A DNA stretch of 64,000 nucleotides from contig CM057844.1 in the NCBI GenBank assembly GCA_030068075.1, positions 1,426,001 through 1,490,000 of the forward strand. The letters are read 5' to 3'. Positions 1-12,041 of this stretch are shown in pieces. The notes below the pieces were generated by a model. That model was given only the letters and a program-made list of their open reading frames with translations, ran no database searches and had not been told where the DNA came from. The translations under genes and the position numbers were made by a program. Numbering within the stretch: position 1 is the first letter of the stretch; each line of letters opens with the position of its first letter. Source of the stretch: Paguma larvata (Eukaryota > Chordata > Mammalia > Carnivora > Viverridae).

Positions 1-571
1 GGGGAGGGGACAGCATTCAGACCTCCCTGTGGCCCACAGGACCCAGAACTGGGGGTGCCAAAGGTCCCATTTGGAAAAAGGTATTGCCTCTGGGCCTCCA
101 GACCATGGGTTCTCTACCCTCCTCAGCTCTGGTCCAGAGGTGACCTATGCTTGTACCCATTCACCTTGGAGGGCTGTGCTTAAGATTGAAAATTCCCCGC
201 AGTTGATGCCTATGCTTGCACCCAGTGAGCTGATTGGATGGGTGATAACGTGCCCAACCTGCTCTATGCCATTTGTTTACTGCTTATGGGGCAGTGCTCG
301 GGGTATAAATCAGGGCACAGTGTCAGATTCTGTATGCCAGAACCCCACCTGAATTCTGAGATTTCCATACCTCTCCTCCATGCTCATTTGTCACTTCTTT
401 CAAAGAAAGATCCATTCATTTTTACAAAAACATGAAGAAAGAAAAAAATACATATCAGAGCAGGCTGAGGAATGACGTGCCTTGCAGGCATGGCTCACAG
501 AGTGGAAACTGGAGATTCAAGGAAGGAAACCGCCAGCAAAGCCTGCTTTTGCTCCACATTCAGGAAGTGGC
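1..571. other. Unassigned non-coding sequence
   Basis: No repeat family, exon or RNA gene is recognisable here. The short open frames have no protein-like features. Confidence 0.5.
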
Positions 572-720
572 AACTTGATCTGTTTCTCAGTTTCTGTATC
601 TGCAAAATGGAGATGATAATTTACGGATTTTAGCTCACATCCAAGGACACTGGGAGGATGAATGAACTTGCATTTCCACACAGCACTGATGTGATGGAAG
701 GTGCTATGTCAATAGCTGGA
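572..720 (+). repeat. MIR SINE relic
   Basis: The order 'tttctcagtttctgtatctg' then 'caaaatggagatgataat' followed by a 'gaggatgaatgaa' segment matches the 3' two-thirds of the MIR consensus on the plus strand. It is an old, heavily mutated tRNA-derived SINE. Confidence 0.65.
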
Positions 721-1006
721 AGAAATATAAATAGGGTATGAACCAGATATTCTGGATGCTTGGGTGTCCCTCGATGATACTGTGTTGAATCAAAATAAAT
801 TCTGCTCTAACAGATGAGTCTTTTAAGCAGCTAACGCCACCTTTCCACGAGGCATGGGCATGTATTCACATTTAAAGGGCCCTCCTAGTTATTCTATGAT
901 TTGTTCCCAGCTCTAAGTGTGTCTGTGCCCACTGACAGCACCTGGCAGCAGCCCAATAAGGCAAGGACCACAGCTGCTGCCATTGCTCGCAGAAGGGGCT
1001 GAGATC

Positions 1007-1090
1007 CACAGAGGTTAAGTAATGTCCTGAGGTCACTCAGCTGGTAAGGGTCATGACCTGGAGCATTCTGATGCCAGGCCCATGCTTGGA
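1007..1090 (-). repeat. MIR SINE relic
   Basis: 'cagaggttaagtaatgtcct' followed by 'gaggtcactcagctggtaag' is the reverse complement of the MIR core. Only the core is preserved. Confidence 0.65.
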
Positions 1091-1236
1091 AGGATGAAAG
1101 TGCTTCTGCTGCCCTAACTGAGGGCCCAGGGTGGGTGTGGAAGGTCTGCTTTTCCTGGCTTTGTCATAGGCTTGTCTTCATGTACTTCTATCCTCAAACA
1201 CGCATCCTTCAGAGATGCTCAGAAATGTCTTTGCTG

Positions 1237-1438
1237 GGGCGCCTTGGTGACTCAGTCAGTTGAGCTTCCAACTCTTGGTTTTGCTCAGGTAATGATCTCA
1301 GTTTCGTGGGTTCAAATCCCACCAAGGGCTCTGCACTGGCGGGATGGAGCCTGCTTGGGATTTTTCCTTTCTCTCTGCCCCTCCCCCATCCATACTTTTT
1401 TTGTCTGTTCAAAATAAATGAATAAACTTTAAAAACAA
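1237..1438 (+). mobile_element. CAN SINE (tRNA-Lys derived, felid type)
   Basis: The tRNA-like head (A-box region 'cttggtgactcagtcagttg', B-box region 'gggttcaaatccc') is followed by the 'ggagcctgcttggg' body, a CT-rich stretch and an A-rich tail. A perfect 16-bp target site duplication, agaaatgtctttgctg, flanks it at 1221-1236 and 1439-1454. That fixes both ends and shows L1-type retrotransposition. Confidence 0.93.
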
Positions 1439-1454
1439 AGAAATGTCTTTGCTG

Positions 1455-2572
1455 TCATGCTTCGTATGTTCACAGCCAATCACTTCAGAGCAACCCTGTG
1501 TCACCCAGCACCACAGTTCCTAGGTGTGCCTTCTGAGGCTGCCCATTCTAATGTCAGCTGTTTTCTTGTACATCCACTCATATATCCTGGTTGCTGAGTC
1601 AGCAGTTATCCTCTTTGTAGTTAAGCCTCTGTTTAATGGATCACTATTAGTCTGCTTTTGAGGCTATTAACCATTCTAATTCTGTCAACCTTTCTTTCAA
1701 AATCTATTTCCAATCTTAATCATTTTCTCTGCATGCTTTCAGATGTCCTTCCCTTCTCTCACTCCCTCATGAGGCCGTGGGGCTGTGTGGTTATGGGGCC
1801 TGTTTCTGCATCTGTGCAAAAGTACCATTCTAGTCACCAGGGGCCCGGTGCCTCAGTCTCCACCTAGACACCCCTGACTCCTTTATTTCACCTGTCCGCC
1901 CACCTTGCAGTCTCTATATGCTTTTCTCCTAATTCTAACATGTGCAATGTCTTCAGAGAATTTGGGCCACTGGAGCTCAGAGAGCTAGGGATGCCTATAG
2001 ATTGATGTCCTCCCCCGTGGCCAGTAACCAGTAATGGACTGGTAGGGATGTGAGAGTCCAGCTCCCTTGCCTCAAGGCAAGACAGACTCAGAGGCATTGC
2101 TTACCCTGCAAAGCCCTCTGCAGGGTCAGGCTGAAGCCCCTCTGGGATTTCCTTGACATCCTGCACAGCTTGCATTCCTCCCTTCCCAGACTCCCCTCCT
2201 GCTCCCTTGCGACCTCCCCTGGGGGACTTCTATAATCAGTCACTGGCCCATGGATCCTCACCTGGGGGTCTGATGCTGGGAGAGCTTCATAAGACACTTG
2301 GATTTCAAGACTGGGTCAAGGTCTGGAAGGCTGTCTGGTTAATTTCCTCCATGTGACCTTGGGCATTGTATTCAGTGCTGCTATGCTCAGATTTCTCACT
2401 TGACCGAGAGTCTGCCAGTTCTAACTTCCTAAGACTCTATGCCTAAGGTCCATAAAAGGAGGCTGCTTTTAGAAGACATTATAACATCCTACTCTGGATG
2501 TAGACCTCCAAGATAAAAGGTTGCTTTGCCACTTATTAATGCTGTGTGTGCATGTGTGCATACATGTGTACA
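1455..2572. other. Unassigned non-coding sequence
   Basis: No assignable element. Weak MIR-like wording near 2306-2440 is too degraded to call. A short purine/pyrimidine (TG/CA)-rich stretch at 2543-2572 adjoins the LTR that follows. Confidence 0.45.
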
Positions 2573-3141
2573 TGCCAGGGTCCAGTTCCGGCGAATCTAG
2601 GGGTCCCCGAAGGATGGAAGGTCAGGCGAAAGGAAATGAGAGAGCCACGAGAGAGATGTAGTCTGATGACCAAGCAGGCAGCCCTGGCAATTCTGGCATC
2701 TCCACCCTGCTGGTCTCAGTGTCTTTGTTTAAAAGTAATGAGTGACATTATAGCAATGAGTGACATCCCATCAGTAAGCATAGTTTGAACAATAATGTGT
2801 TTTATCAGTAAAGCAGTGATTTCCTCAATCTTGCAAGTTGTTTTCAAGTTAATTACCATATAAATTTAAGGCAGGGGGAGAGAACAGGGCATTACCTAGG
2901 CCTGCCTATGTTAATTATCTATAAACAGGCCAGGAGTCATTCTGCCTATTCTTCCAACTACAATGGGAGAGGTGCAACCCATCTGGCAAGGACAGAATTC
3001 CTAATGCTTGTCCTTTGCTTGTGAATGAGTGAATTTACATAATAGGAGCCTAACGTTTACACAAATCACACCAATATCCAGCCAGCTCATAACTGCTTCG
3101 ACCACCTTTTCCACACAGGGAGCCCAAAATGGCTCCCAACA
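2573..3141 (-). mobile_element. Solo LTR, class II-like ERV family (copy A)
   Basis: Read on the minus strand it begins TGTTGGGAGCCATTTTGGGC at 3141 and ends CCTGGCA at 2573. It aligns along its length to the LTR at 53001-54245: the same terminal block, the 'tgtaaattcactcattcaca' block, the 'ggcctaggtaatg' block and the 'caaagacactgag' region. It lacks the three 30-bp U3 repeats and about 200 bp of U3 present in the other copy, and has no L1 insertion. No internal retroviral sequence adjoins it. Flanks are TG-rich, so a target duplication cannot be called safely. Confidence 0.85.
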
Positions 3142-3182
3142 TGTGTGTGTATGTTTGTGTCTATGAGAGTGAGGGAGAGATC

Positions 3183-3325
3183 TTGGGCAAGCTGCTTAAT
3201 CTCTTCAGGCCTCTGGTCTAAAACGGGGATAATAATAACATCTTCACAATTTGGGAGGATTAAATGGCATCACCCATGTAATATGTATGTAGCATGCAGC
3301 CTCATGCTAGTGTTCAATATGCATC
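3183..3325 (+). repeat. MIR SINE relic
   Basis: 'gggcaagctgcttaatctct' followed by 'ggggataataataacatctt' and a 'gaggattaaatg' block follow the MIR consensus order on the plus strand. Confidence 0.75.
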
Positions 3326-5070
3326 AAACATCCTATCCTTTACATTTTTCCTATTGAAGTCATAGGCCTGAAGCCATCTGGGAATGTTTCTAGGGGAACT
3401 CTCTCCCAGTCATGGATCTCTGAGACTCTGCCCTGGTCCCTGAGTTGGAACAGGTGGAGAGAATCACACATCAAGAAGATGCTGAAGATGCTGTCCTTGG
3501 CATTCTGCAAAGGCATACTGGGAGCTGGGAGATGCACAGCCCATTCTCAGGGTGAAGGAGAGAGACAGCCCAACTCATGGGCTGTGAGGGCAGGCACAAG
3601 CGTCTGGCACCTGTTTTTGCAAAGGGTCAGAAGAAGGTTGGCTTCGGCTCTATGATGCACATGAACACATTCCTCTCTGGGGTCAATAGTAAAAACAAAA
3701 GTGAAGCAATTTATCCTTCCCTTTGGCTCACACAGCAAGCAGTGTTTTATAATTAGAAGACTTTGCCAGGGAAGGAATGTCAGAAATTTATGGCACCAAT
3801 GCCTGCTCATTGGATGCCTGCATATAAGAGAAAAAAAGGACAAAACACTTAGGGAAATTAGAAACCATTTAGAAAATAAATCCCTGAGGAATCTTTTGAA
3901 TTTCAATTGGCAGAAGACAAATGCTATTTTTTCTACTATGCTTTCCTGTCTCTTTTCTTTGCCTCACTCAGGCCACACTTTTGAAGGGATGGCTGAGTCT
4001 CTGGCTATTGATCAGCAGGAACTCCTGAGTAGTCGTAAAACCATTTCTTGAGAAAGTAGATTCTGAATCTATAGAAAGCATCCTGCCTTCAGATCAGGAG
4101 ACAGGCAAGAAACTCAGTTCGCTCAAACATTTAATGAGTGCAAGATGTCTTAGATGTTACAGAGGATATAAAGATGACTACAAAGGCTTTGCCTGCAAGG
4201 GCTTAGAATCTAGGAATAGGGAAGAGACAAAACCAAAAACATCCAAAGCAAAGGGAAAAAGTACTGTGAAGGAATTGCAATGTGGGGACCTGGGGTCAAA
4301 AAAAGGAAAGTTGTGCCTGACCTGAGGGCTGGGCTGTGCACAGTCCCTGCCTCATGACCCCTGCCCATCCTACCCCCATCCCAGCTTGTTTCCAGGCAGC
4401 TGAAAGGAGAACCCTGGGGTCATGTTGCTTACCTCCCCACAGAACTTTTTAATTCAACATGTGGCATAAAAACTTTAAAATACGCATACTTTTTTTTTAA
4501 CTTCTTAGAATAATATATTTATTTATAACAATACTTATAATAATGTATCATTGTCAAAATAAAAGCGATCATACTTTACAGGATCCCATATGATGGTAAA
4601 TGTATCAAATATATAAAATTTTGGACAGTTATTAGGATGAGCGTGAAAATGGATTCTCGCTGCTTTACCCCATGTTTTCTTTACCAGTCTTCTCTGAGGA
4701 TCCCAGCTAGAAGGTTTGTTTTCTCTAATGGTCCCTTGCATTATAGTTAACTACTTACATAGTTCTTTACTAGACTAAAGTTCTTTTAGAATATAAATAA
4801 AATCTTACACATCTTTGCCTCTTCTAAAGCACTGAATGTGGTATTCATGGAAACAAATAAGTCAAAAGAGAGACTGCAAAACATACTTAATATAAGTAAA
4901 GTGAGTAATTCCCTTTAGCACAGTCCCTTTTTGTGGGTAAATTTATTTTTTACTGTAATACATTTTCTGGGTGTGATGACAAAACTGATTTTGGATCATT
5001 ACCCACAGATATCAAAGGCCAAAGGGCATTTCTTTGTTCTTTCTGGCCTATAGTATGAGCATATCATATT
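3326..5070. other. Unassigned non-coding sequence
   Basis: No coding feature is recognised. The part near 4130-4300 ('gatataaagatgactacaaa', 'caagggcttagaatctagg') looks like an old interspersed repeat of unknown name, related in wording to 7089-7230. A T-rich and AT-rich stretch lies at 4485-4560. Confidence 0.4.
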
Positions 5071-5640
5071 TTCTTTCTTTTTTTTTTTGTAGTTCTAAAC
5101 AATTTATTGTCAAAGTGTTTCCATACAACACCCAGTACTCATCCCAACAAGTGCCCTCCTCTGTGCCCATCACCCACTCTCCCCCCTCATACACCCCCCT
5201 CACCCTCGGTTTGTTCTTAGTCTTTGAGAGTCTCTTATGTTTTGTCTCCCTCCCTCTCTGTGACTTTTTTCCTTTCCCTTCTTCCCCTCCCCCATGGTTT
5301 TCTGCTAAGTCTCTCACAATCTACCTATGCGTGGAAACATATGGTATCTGTCTTTTTCTGACTGACTTATTTCACTTAGCATAATACCCTTCAGTTCCAT
5401 ACATGTTGCTACACATGGCCAGATTTCATTCTTTCTCATTGCCATGTAGTATTCCATTGTGTATATATACCACATCTTCTTTATCCATTTGTCAGCTGAT
5501 GGACACTTAGTCTCTTTCCATGATTTGGCTATTGTTGAAAGTGCTGCTTTGAACACTGGGGTACACGTGCCCCTATGCATCAGCACTCCTGTGTCTCTTG
5601 GGTAGATTCTTGCAGAGATAGTGTTTTGTTTTATTTTCAT
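5071..5640 (-). mobile_element. 5'-truncated L1 3' end (felid-type L1)
   Basis: A poly-T run at 5077-5088 is the reversed poly-A tail. It is followed by an L1 3'UTR and the last part of ORF2 in antisense, colinear with the full-length element at 58449-64000. On the minus strand the translation includes PRDTGVLMHRGTC and [19 protein letters not shown], the conserved ORF2p C-terminus. The frame ends at a TGA after MFPRIGRL, with an in-phase TAG three codons later. Those stops serve as a reference for the long element. Identity falls off near 5615-5640, where an internal deletion is likely. Confidence 0.9.
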
Positions 5641-7088
5641 GTAGCTTTGTGATCAATTTAAATATTTTCCTGATATAAATATTCTTCCCAGAAAGAAGAT
5701 TCCATTTTATTTGCATTATGAATACAGAAAGTGAAGTTCTGAATCAAGATGACTTGATTGGGACTCCTGACTCAGTGAGGTGGGTCAGTTAGCTGTTGTT
5801 GTAGCTCAGTTTGGAGAAAGCGTTTACCAAAACTTTCCCAATCAGCCTTTCAGCTACAACATCACAGACTGGTCTTTCTGGACATAGCACAGGTTACCAT
5901 GGTTCCTATTTCCTCAGGTTCACCTCTGCGCATGTTCTCTCTTGGTGGAGCACTAGGCAAGTCACCGTGTATTCTCCTAGCCCCAGGCTTCTACGTATTT
6001 AACAAAATCAATGCATTTTTGTGATTTTCTCTCATCAGTTTCCTGATTTCAATTTTTAATTGGATGCAACATCATTATGTTGCATTATTTAGAACTAATC
6101 ATTTGATTCACTAATACATTCATATTTTAATATGTTTCACTCATTTAAAAAACATTAGACTGATTCATTAAACTATGCTTAATAGATTGAGTTATATCAT
6201 TAATAATGTAATAGTTTCACACTGAAATAAAAATTAGTAGCTAACCCAGAGAAGCAAGAAAGACTTCAAGTCTGCCTCCCTGGGGACCATGGGAATCTCT
6301 GATCCTTTCGTTCCATTTTTCCTTTTCTGAAAAGTCTTCTTTTTGCACCCATTCAACTTTGCCTTCTTCGTGATTAGTCCTGAGAACTGAAACCAACATG
6401 ATTTCCAGTACCATGTAAGTGTGCTGGAAGTAGCCAAAAAAGTGCAGACAAATGTCAACAAGGTGGGTGCCCCAGGAAACCCTCCTTCTGGAAGGCAAAA
6501 TCCCACAAAGATTCTGCTCATCAGGATTCTCTTCAACACGCTGTGTTTGGTCTACCCACAGTCCAAGGCTGTTTTGTCAACTCTACCCAATTCCAGTCAG
6601 TTTCTCACTTTTCAAGACCTAAGAGTCCCTAATCTCAAGCCCTGAGATGGAGAAGTGTTGTCCCTGACTCTGCCCTGTGGAACGCTCTGGACACCATACA
6701 AGTGGGCCTTCCTTACTCTTTCAGGGTGTCTCCTGGAGGCCTTTTGAGAAGTTGGGAGTGGACAGTATTGGGATCCAGGGCTGAAACCTTTGTTCAAAGT
6801 GATTCTTAGCCTTGGATGCACAACTGATTCACATTTGTTGTTTTAATAGATATTAATGCATGGACCTTCCCCCAAACAATTAAATCAGCAATTCTGCACA
6901 TGGGGCCCTAGTTTTCATATTTTTTAAAGCTCCTATTTGACTCTTTTGTGCCTCCAGGGTTGAGAAAACAGAAACAGAAGGTCAACATTTGTCTCTCGAT
7001 TATGTAATCATTCACAAATTTAATCATAAGATTTAATCATATCTATTTTAACAAAAGATAGTATCTACCTTATACATGCCAGGTCACT
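5641..7088. other. Unassigned non-coding sequence
   Basis: AT-rich sequence without an assignable element, exon or RNA. Confidence 0.45.
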
Positions 7089-7990
7089 TTCTGGCACTGG
7101 AAATAAAATATAAACAAAAGCGGCTTTGTCCCTGTACTCAAGGAACTTGCATCCCATTGGGAGAAGAAAGAACACAATCCCATGATTATAAGTATCTATG
7201 AAGACAATAAAGACAGAGTGATGGGTGAGCTTCTTGCCTTACCTTGAATGGTCAGAAACCTCTGTGAAGGGCTCCCCTCATGCTGAGGCCTCCTGTTAGA
7301 AGGAGCTGTCATGTGAACATCTGGGGAGAACACACAGGCAGAAGGAAGTGTATGTTCACAAACCCTAAATCAGATGTGAACCTAGATTATTTAAAGTACA
7401 GAAAGCAGGTCAGTGCAGCTGGACTACATTGAGCCAAGAGGAGAGTGGCCCACGACAGCCTTGTAGACCATGGTAAGAAGCTTGCATGTTACTGCAAGTC
7501 CAGTAAGAGGCCTTTGGAGAAATGGGTTCAGGAAGGGTTCTCAACAAGCCTGTGCCCTGATCTGACTTTTCTAATGCAACCACACAGGTTGCTGCTCAGA
7601 GGATGGATGAGAGGGAGCAGGGAGTGCAGCTGTGAAAAGAGTCATGAGGCTACTGCAAAGGCCCAATGTGGGATGATGGGAACATTAACCAAGACAACAC
7701 AGTGGAGGTGGTAAGGGAGAGTGGATCTGTCTGACACGTACATGTAGCAGAGCCATGGGACTCAGCTGATGGTGAAAGCAGGGCATGAGTGAAGGAGAAC
7801 AGTCAGGAGGAATCCCAGGTTTGTGGCCATAGCAACCTGAGGCTGATGCTGCCTATCATTGTGACTGTTAGCACTGAGGAAAGAGGGCATTTAGGCTGAG
7901 TTCTAGGTGCCTTTCCACCTCAAGACAGGGTGTCAGAAAGGCAGGTGCTATTATGAGAATTCAGGTGGCTTTCTAAACCAGAGACTGGAA
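7089..7990 (+). repeat. Ancient mammalian interspersed repeat, family uncertain
   Basis: The succession 'tactcaaggaacttgcatcc', 'gccttgtagaccatggtaag', 'tgccctgatctgacttttct', 'gaggctactgcaaaggccc' and 'aatcccaggtttgtggccat' matches, in order, a long and common ancient mammalian repeat. I recognise the wording but cannot name the family with certainty. It is strongly diverged and its outer limits are approximate. Confidence 0.45.
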
Positions 7991-9489
7991 TATGGGAGGT
8001 ATGGGAGTCACCACTGGCATCTCAATGCATTGACACCCATATTGCTTGATGACATCACCTTGGTTAAGAATGAAGATGGAGGAACAGGACAGGGTCTGGA
8101 ACCAAGAGCTAGAACATACAGACACATCTCCAGAGGGACAGCAAATGAGAGATACACAAAAGAGGTGGAGAGTGAGTGACCATGGGGATGTGGGGGTGGC
8201 AGGGGTGAGCCATCCTCTCAACCAAGAAGACAGGGGATTTCCACAACAGGAAGTTTTGACTAATCTAAGCAGAAAGGACACCGCTGGACTCAGGAAGATG
8301 CAGCCTGCCAGTCCCTCGTCTTGCCCAACTTCATGGGGCACCAATATACCTCTCTGTCACACCCCAGAGTGCCATGTGAGAGGTGCTCCCTGGACATGAA
8401 CCGCTCTGAATTGAGTCTCAGAGAGGTCATTGTGGCCTGAATGACAGTGGGGTCAGGGCAGGGGTGAAGCCAGAACACCAGTGCAGTGGGGTGAGAGATA
8501 GTGGCCTCTATCTAAAACGAGGGCATCTCCCAAGTGCAACCAGAGCCATGTCCTATATAAAAGCAATTATTTCCACTTAGATCTGCCCTTGGAAAGTGGG
8601 TTACGTGTTGGACTTTTTTCAAGACAAATCTGGAGTGAGGTTGGCAGAGGATCTGGAGCAGCAGACAGAGTAGAGGTGGCAGAAATAATTAAGGAGTGAG
8701 TGCCCTCAGGAGGGGCACACAGAGTGTGTGGGGGCACTGTGCCCAGGCTGAAGCATTGTAAGTATGTGTGAGTGTTCAGGGGAGTGTGAGTGGCCATGAG
8801 TAATAGCCACGCTGGCAGAAAGGAGGCCTTTGTCCTCATGCCACAGGCTCAGTCCTTGGTCTGTCCAATCTACCACCTTCACAAACAACTGGTATGAGGC
8901 AAACTTACCATATTTAGAAACAAACACAAATTCTAGGCATGGAGGGATAGAAATGCATTGCTGATTTTCTCTACCACCTTGCAGGATTCAAAGTGGCCTT
9001 GAAAAGCCAGAAGTTGGCCCCAAATTGAAAGGAACAAATTTAAGAGGATAATCCTGGCTGCTCTATGTTGAGAGGGACACTGATAAATCAGACTCTACTA
9101 CAGAGGGTAGTCACACGTGGAAGAGATGCATAAATGTGCATTCTGAGCAGGAGGGCTGGGGACATGACCTTGGTGTTTAGCCCACAAAAGAAACATGGCC
9201 AGGAGAGCAGGGCAGAAGTATCTGAGGGTGTGCTTGGCTTGGGGACTGGACTTGCTCTGCCTCCAGCTGAGTCAGAAGTGCCAGTGACTACAGGTAAGGA
9301 GTCAGCCACAACAGTGTCAACAGCTCCTGAGGGAAGGGCTGTACCTGCAAGTCTTGTTCTGAATTGACCACTGAGGAGGTCCTTGTCCTGAGTGGCTGAA
9401 AGTACTCAGGCCTTTTCAACTCAAAGATTTTGTTGTTGCAGTAATATTGAGAAATTCTGTAAATGGAGGACGTGAAAACATCCTCATAT
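7991..9489. other. Unassigned non-coding sequence
   Basis: G-rich and unassigned. Some wording near 9020-9080 ('ataatcctggctgctctatg') suggests another piece of the repeat family at 7089-7990, but this is not firm. Confidence 0.4.
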
Positions 9490-9620
9490 GGGAGGCAGTA
9501 GAAGACTCATGTTCAGATCCAAGGCTTTGTGGCTCTGAATGAGTTATTTAACTTCTCTGTGCCTCCATTTCATCATCTGTAGTATGATTCTAATTATTCT
9601 AATCATTTCCAACACCTAGG
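9490..9620 (+). repeat. MIR SINE relic
   Basis: 'gagttatttaacttctctgt' then 'gcctccatttcatcatctgt' is the MIR core on the plus strand. Confidence 0.75.
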
Positions 9621-11053
9621 GGAGTGTTTAAAGGGGAAAGGTGAAGGAAAGCCTCAGTAGCTGTCAGGCATTCTTGGCCCTGGCCATGTAAAGCACAGTA
9701 GGGTCTCAGTTCCTCACCAAGCACAGTATAGTGAGAAAATGAAAGGGGGTGAACAGAGCTTGTGTCATGTCTCTCCTTGTGGCAGTTAAGGTTTCCTTGA
9801 TGGTCTTCCAACTTGCCTTAACCTTGTATCATATTACTGGTTGGAAGACCAACATTGGTGAAGAGGACCCAGTGTTCTAGCTTCTGGACCATCTGACAGA
9901 CACCCAATAGGGGCCAGGTGCATAGCAACATTTCAGTTTTTTATTCGTAAAAGCTGACCCAGAGAACATGAGTTGAAGTTGAGGCAAAAGCAAGGCTTCA
10001 TACACCTTGCCCACAAAAGGAACTTACACCTAAGCAGGCATAGCCAGGTGTTCCTCAGCTCACTTGGAAGAAATAACTAACACCCATCTGCTCTTCCAAA
10101 ATCAAATGTAGGTAATATAACTTACCTGCATATATCAATTCAAATAATTTCAAGGCTGAAGTTCATTTAATGCCCTAATTGTAATATGAATGAGAGGTGA
10201 AAGAGAGTAGGTTGTGATGATATTCTGTCATGTAAATTCTTGGGTGTGAACACAAGGTGGAGAAGTGAAAGCCCACTGATGTGGTGAACACCAGAATGAA
10301 AACCAATCACTGGGGAAAGCAACTAGAGGCCAGAATCATTGTATTTGCTAGGAGGATGAGGAGCTCCACCTTCACTGAAACGAGGACAATAGGGTTGGGG
10401 GAAATGAGGCAGTATGGCACCCATGAATGTGCTGGGTCTATGCATAAGCATAGAGTCAGCAGGCTTTCTCACACCCTGGGTAGTGTGGACATGAGTCCCT
10501 ATGACATGACCTGGAATAGGGGTGAGGATGACATGGGGCCAAGAAAGTATATCTCTTGTCTTAAAATCCCACACCTCCAAGTATTTATTCAGTCTCCAAC
10601 CATGAGAGACCTTGGATACCATATCCATTCATAGTTGGTAGAAAAACAAATTCGGTATTTTCCACTAAGACCCATAAGAAAGCTCTAGGAATCTTGAAAG
10701 AAAGAAATACATTTAGTATGTTATCCTCACAACTTAGATTTTCTTGCTGTGGTTACATGCTATACCTACACAAACCTACTCACACACGTATTTTATGGTG
10801 ATTATATAATTTGTAAGAAAGAACTTATTGATGAAATCAGGCAAGATCCCTGCATTTCATGTGTCTCTGCTAATATGAGAGTACCTGTCTGTAAGGATGC
10901 ATGAAGGGTCTTCAGTCTCCTCCTTACACAGTAGCCACTAAGGCCCCATAGATCCTACATGGCTATGTCCCAACCTATAGGGTAGGGGAAGGAGCAGAAA
11001 GGAGGAAAGGAAGGAGTGGGCTGTATTTAACAAACATCCATTAGCTATGTTTC
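9621..11053. other. Unassigned non-coding sequence
   Basis: No assignable element. Two overlapping ORFs of about 100 codons on opposite strands at 10281-10634 show no domain or compositional sign of coding. Confidence 0.45.
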
Positions 11054-11259
11054 TTTCTTTTTTTTTATTTGAATGGGAGAGACAGAGAGAGAGAGACAGA
11101 GAGAGAGAGTATGACTAGGGGAGAAGGGCAGAGGGAGAGAGAATCTTAAGCAGGTTCCATGCTGAGTCAACACAGGGCTCCATCCCATGACCCTGAGACC
11201 ATGACCCGAGCAGAAATCCAGAGTCAGATGCTCAACCAACTGATCCACCTGGGTGCCCC
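11054..11259 (-). mobile_element. CAN SINE, minus strand
   Basis: Reversed order: T-rich tail, GA-rich stretch (complement of the CT-rich tail), then 'aagcaggttccatgctga', 'gaccatgacccgagc' and 'gatccacctgggtgcccc' (reverse of the tRNA-like head). Imperfect flanking repeats (tagctatgtttct at 11042 and tagctgcatttct at 11261) suggest a diverged target duplication and so an older copy. Confidence 0.88.
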
Positions 11260-11273
11260 ATAGCTGCATTTCT

Positions 11274-12041
11274 AATATAAAAAACAATGCATATCCATTT
11301 AAATTTTCTTTATAAATATGGAAAATTACAAAAAAAAATAAAATTTCACCCCAAATTCCAATAACCATATAAAATCACATTTAACACCTTTATAATCTTA
11401 TTTTTGTCCTTCTATTTCTCCTTTAATGAAATTGGAGTCATACTACATAGTTTTGTTTTTTCACAAAATATTAGATTATCACAATTCAGACATGTTACAA
11501 TTCCTTGTATACTTTATTCTTAGACTATACCATTTTGTGTTATCTGATCATACCATATGCTTCACCTCCTGGTGAAGCTCCAGGATGACATGTTTTAGCA
11601 GCTGACTGGCTGGACTATCCCATTTTACTGTAAGGAATATAAGTTTCATAGCATTTCAACTAATATTTTTTTCTATTTCATTTCCATTAAAAGCATCACA
11701 AAGCACAATAAAAATAAATAAAAGCATTGATTGTTCCCAATTAACTTAAAAACATACTGAGATCTGGGATACCTCCCAGGAAGTGACACAGAGAAATTTG
11801 AAAACTTGTTAGTACTTTTCACAGACACTCCAATGGGGGAACAAATAAGACATGTAATAAGAAGAAAGTAACAGAGGTAAGAAATGCTAAAAATTATAAC
11901 TAACCTAGATGGTTAAGAAAGTCCAAAGGCCTAAATATGTGTGCTGCAGACACAGAAGGTATGGCAGGGCTTTCCCAACCTCTTTAACAGGCATAGCAAG
12001 CCACTAGATTCCAAAGTTCTAAAATGCACAGGGGATATAAC
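11274..12041. other. Unassigned AT-rich sequence
   Basis: No assignable element except a 7-bp-arm hairpin, cttcacc-tcct-ggtgaag, at 11561-11578. The right part may be further degraded L1 continuous with the next entry. Confidence 0.4.

Noticed and set aside
1172..1417. 81-codon plus-strand ORF and 67-codon minus-strand ORF
   Set aside because: Both lie mostly within the CAN SINE at 1237-1438 and reflect its sequence. The same applies to ORFs at 13245-13493, 44573-44827 and 11045-11368.
11561..11578. Perfect 7-bp-arm hairpin
   Set aside because: A single short palindrome of this size is expected by chance in 64 kb, and nothing nearby suggests a function.
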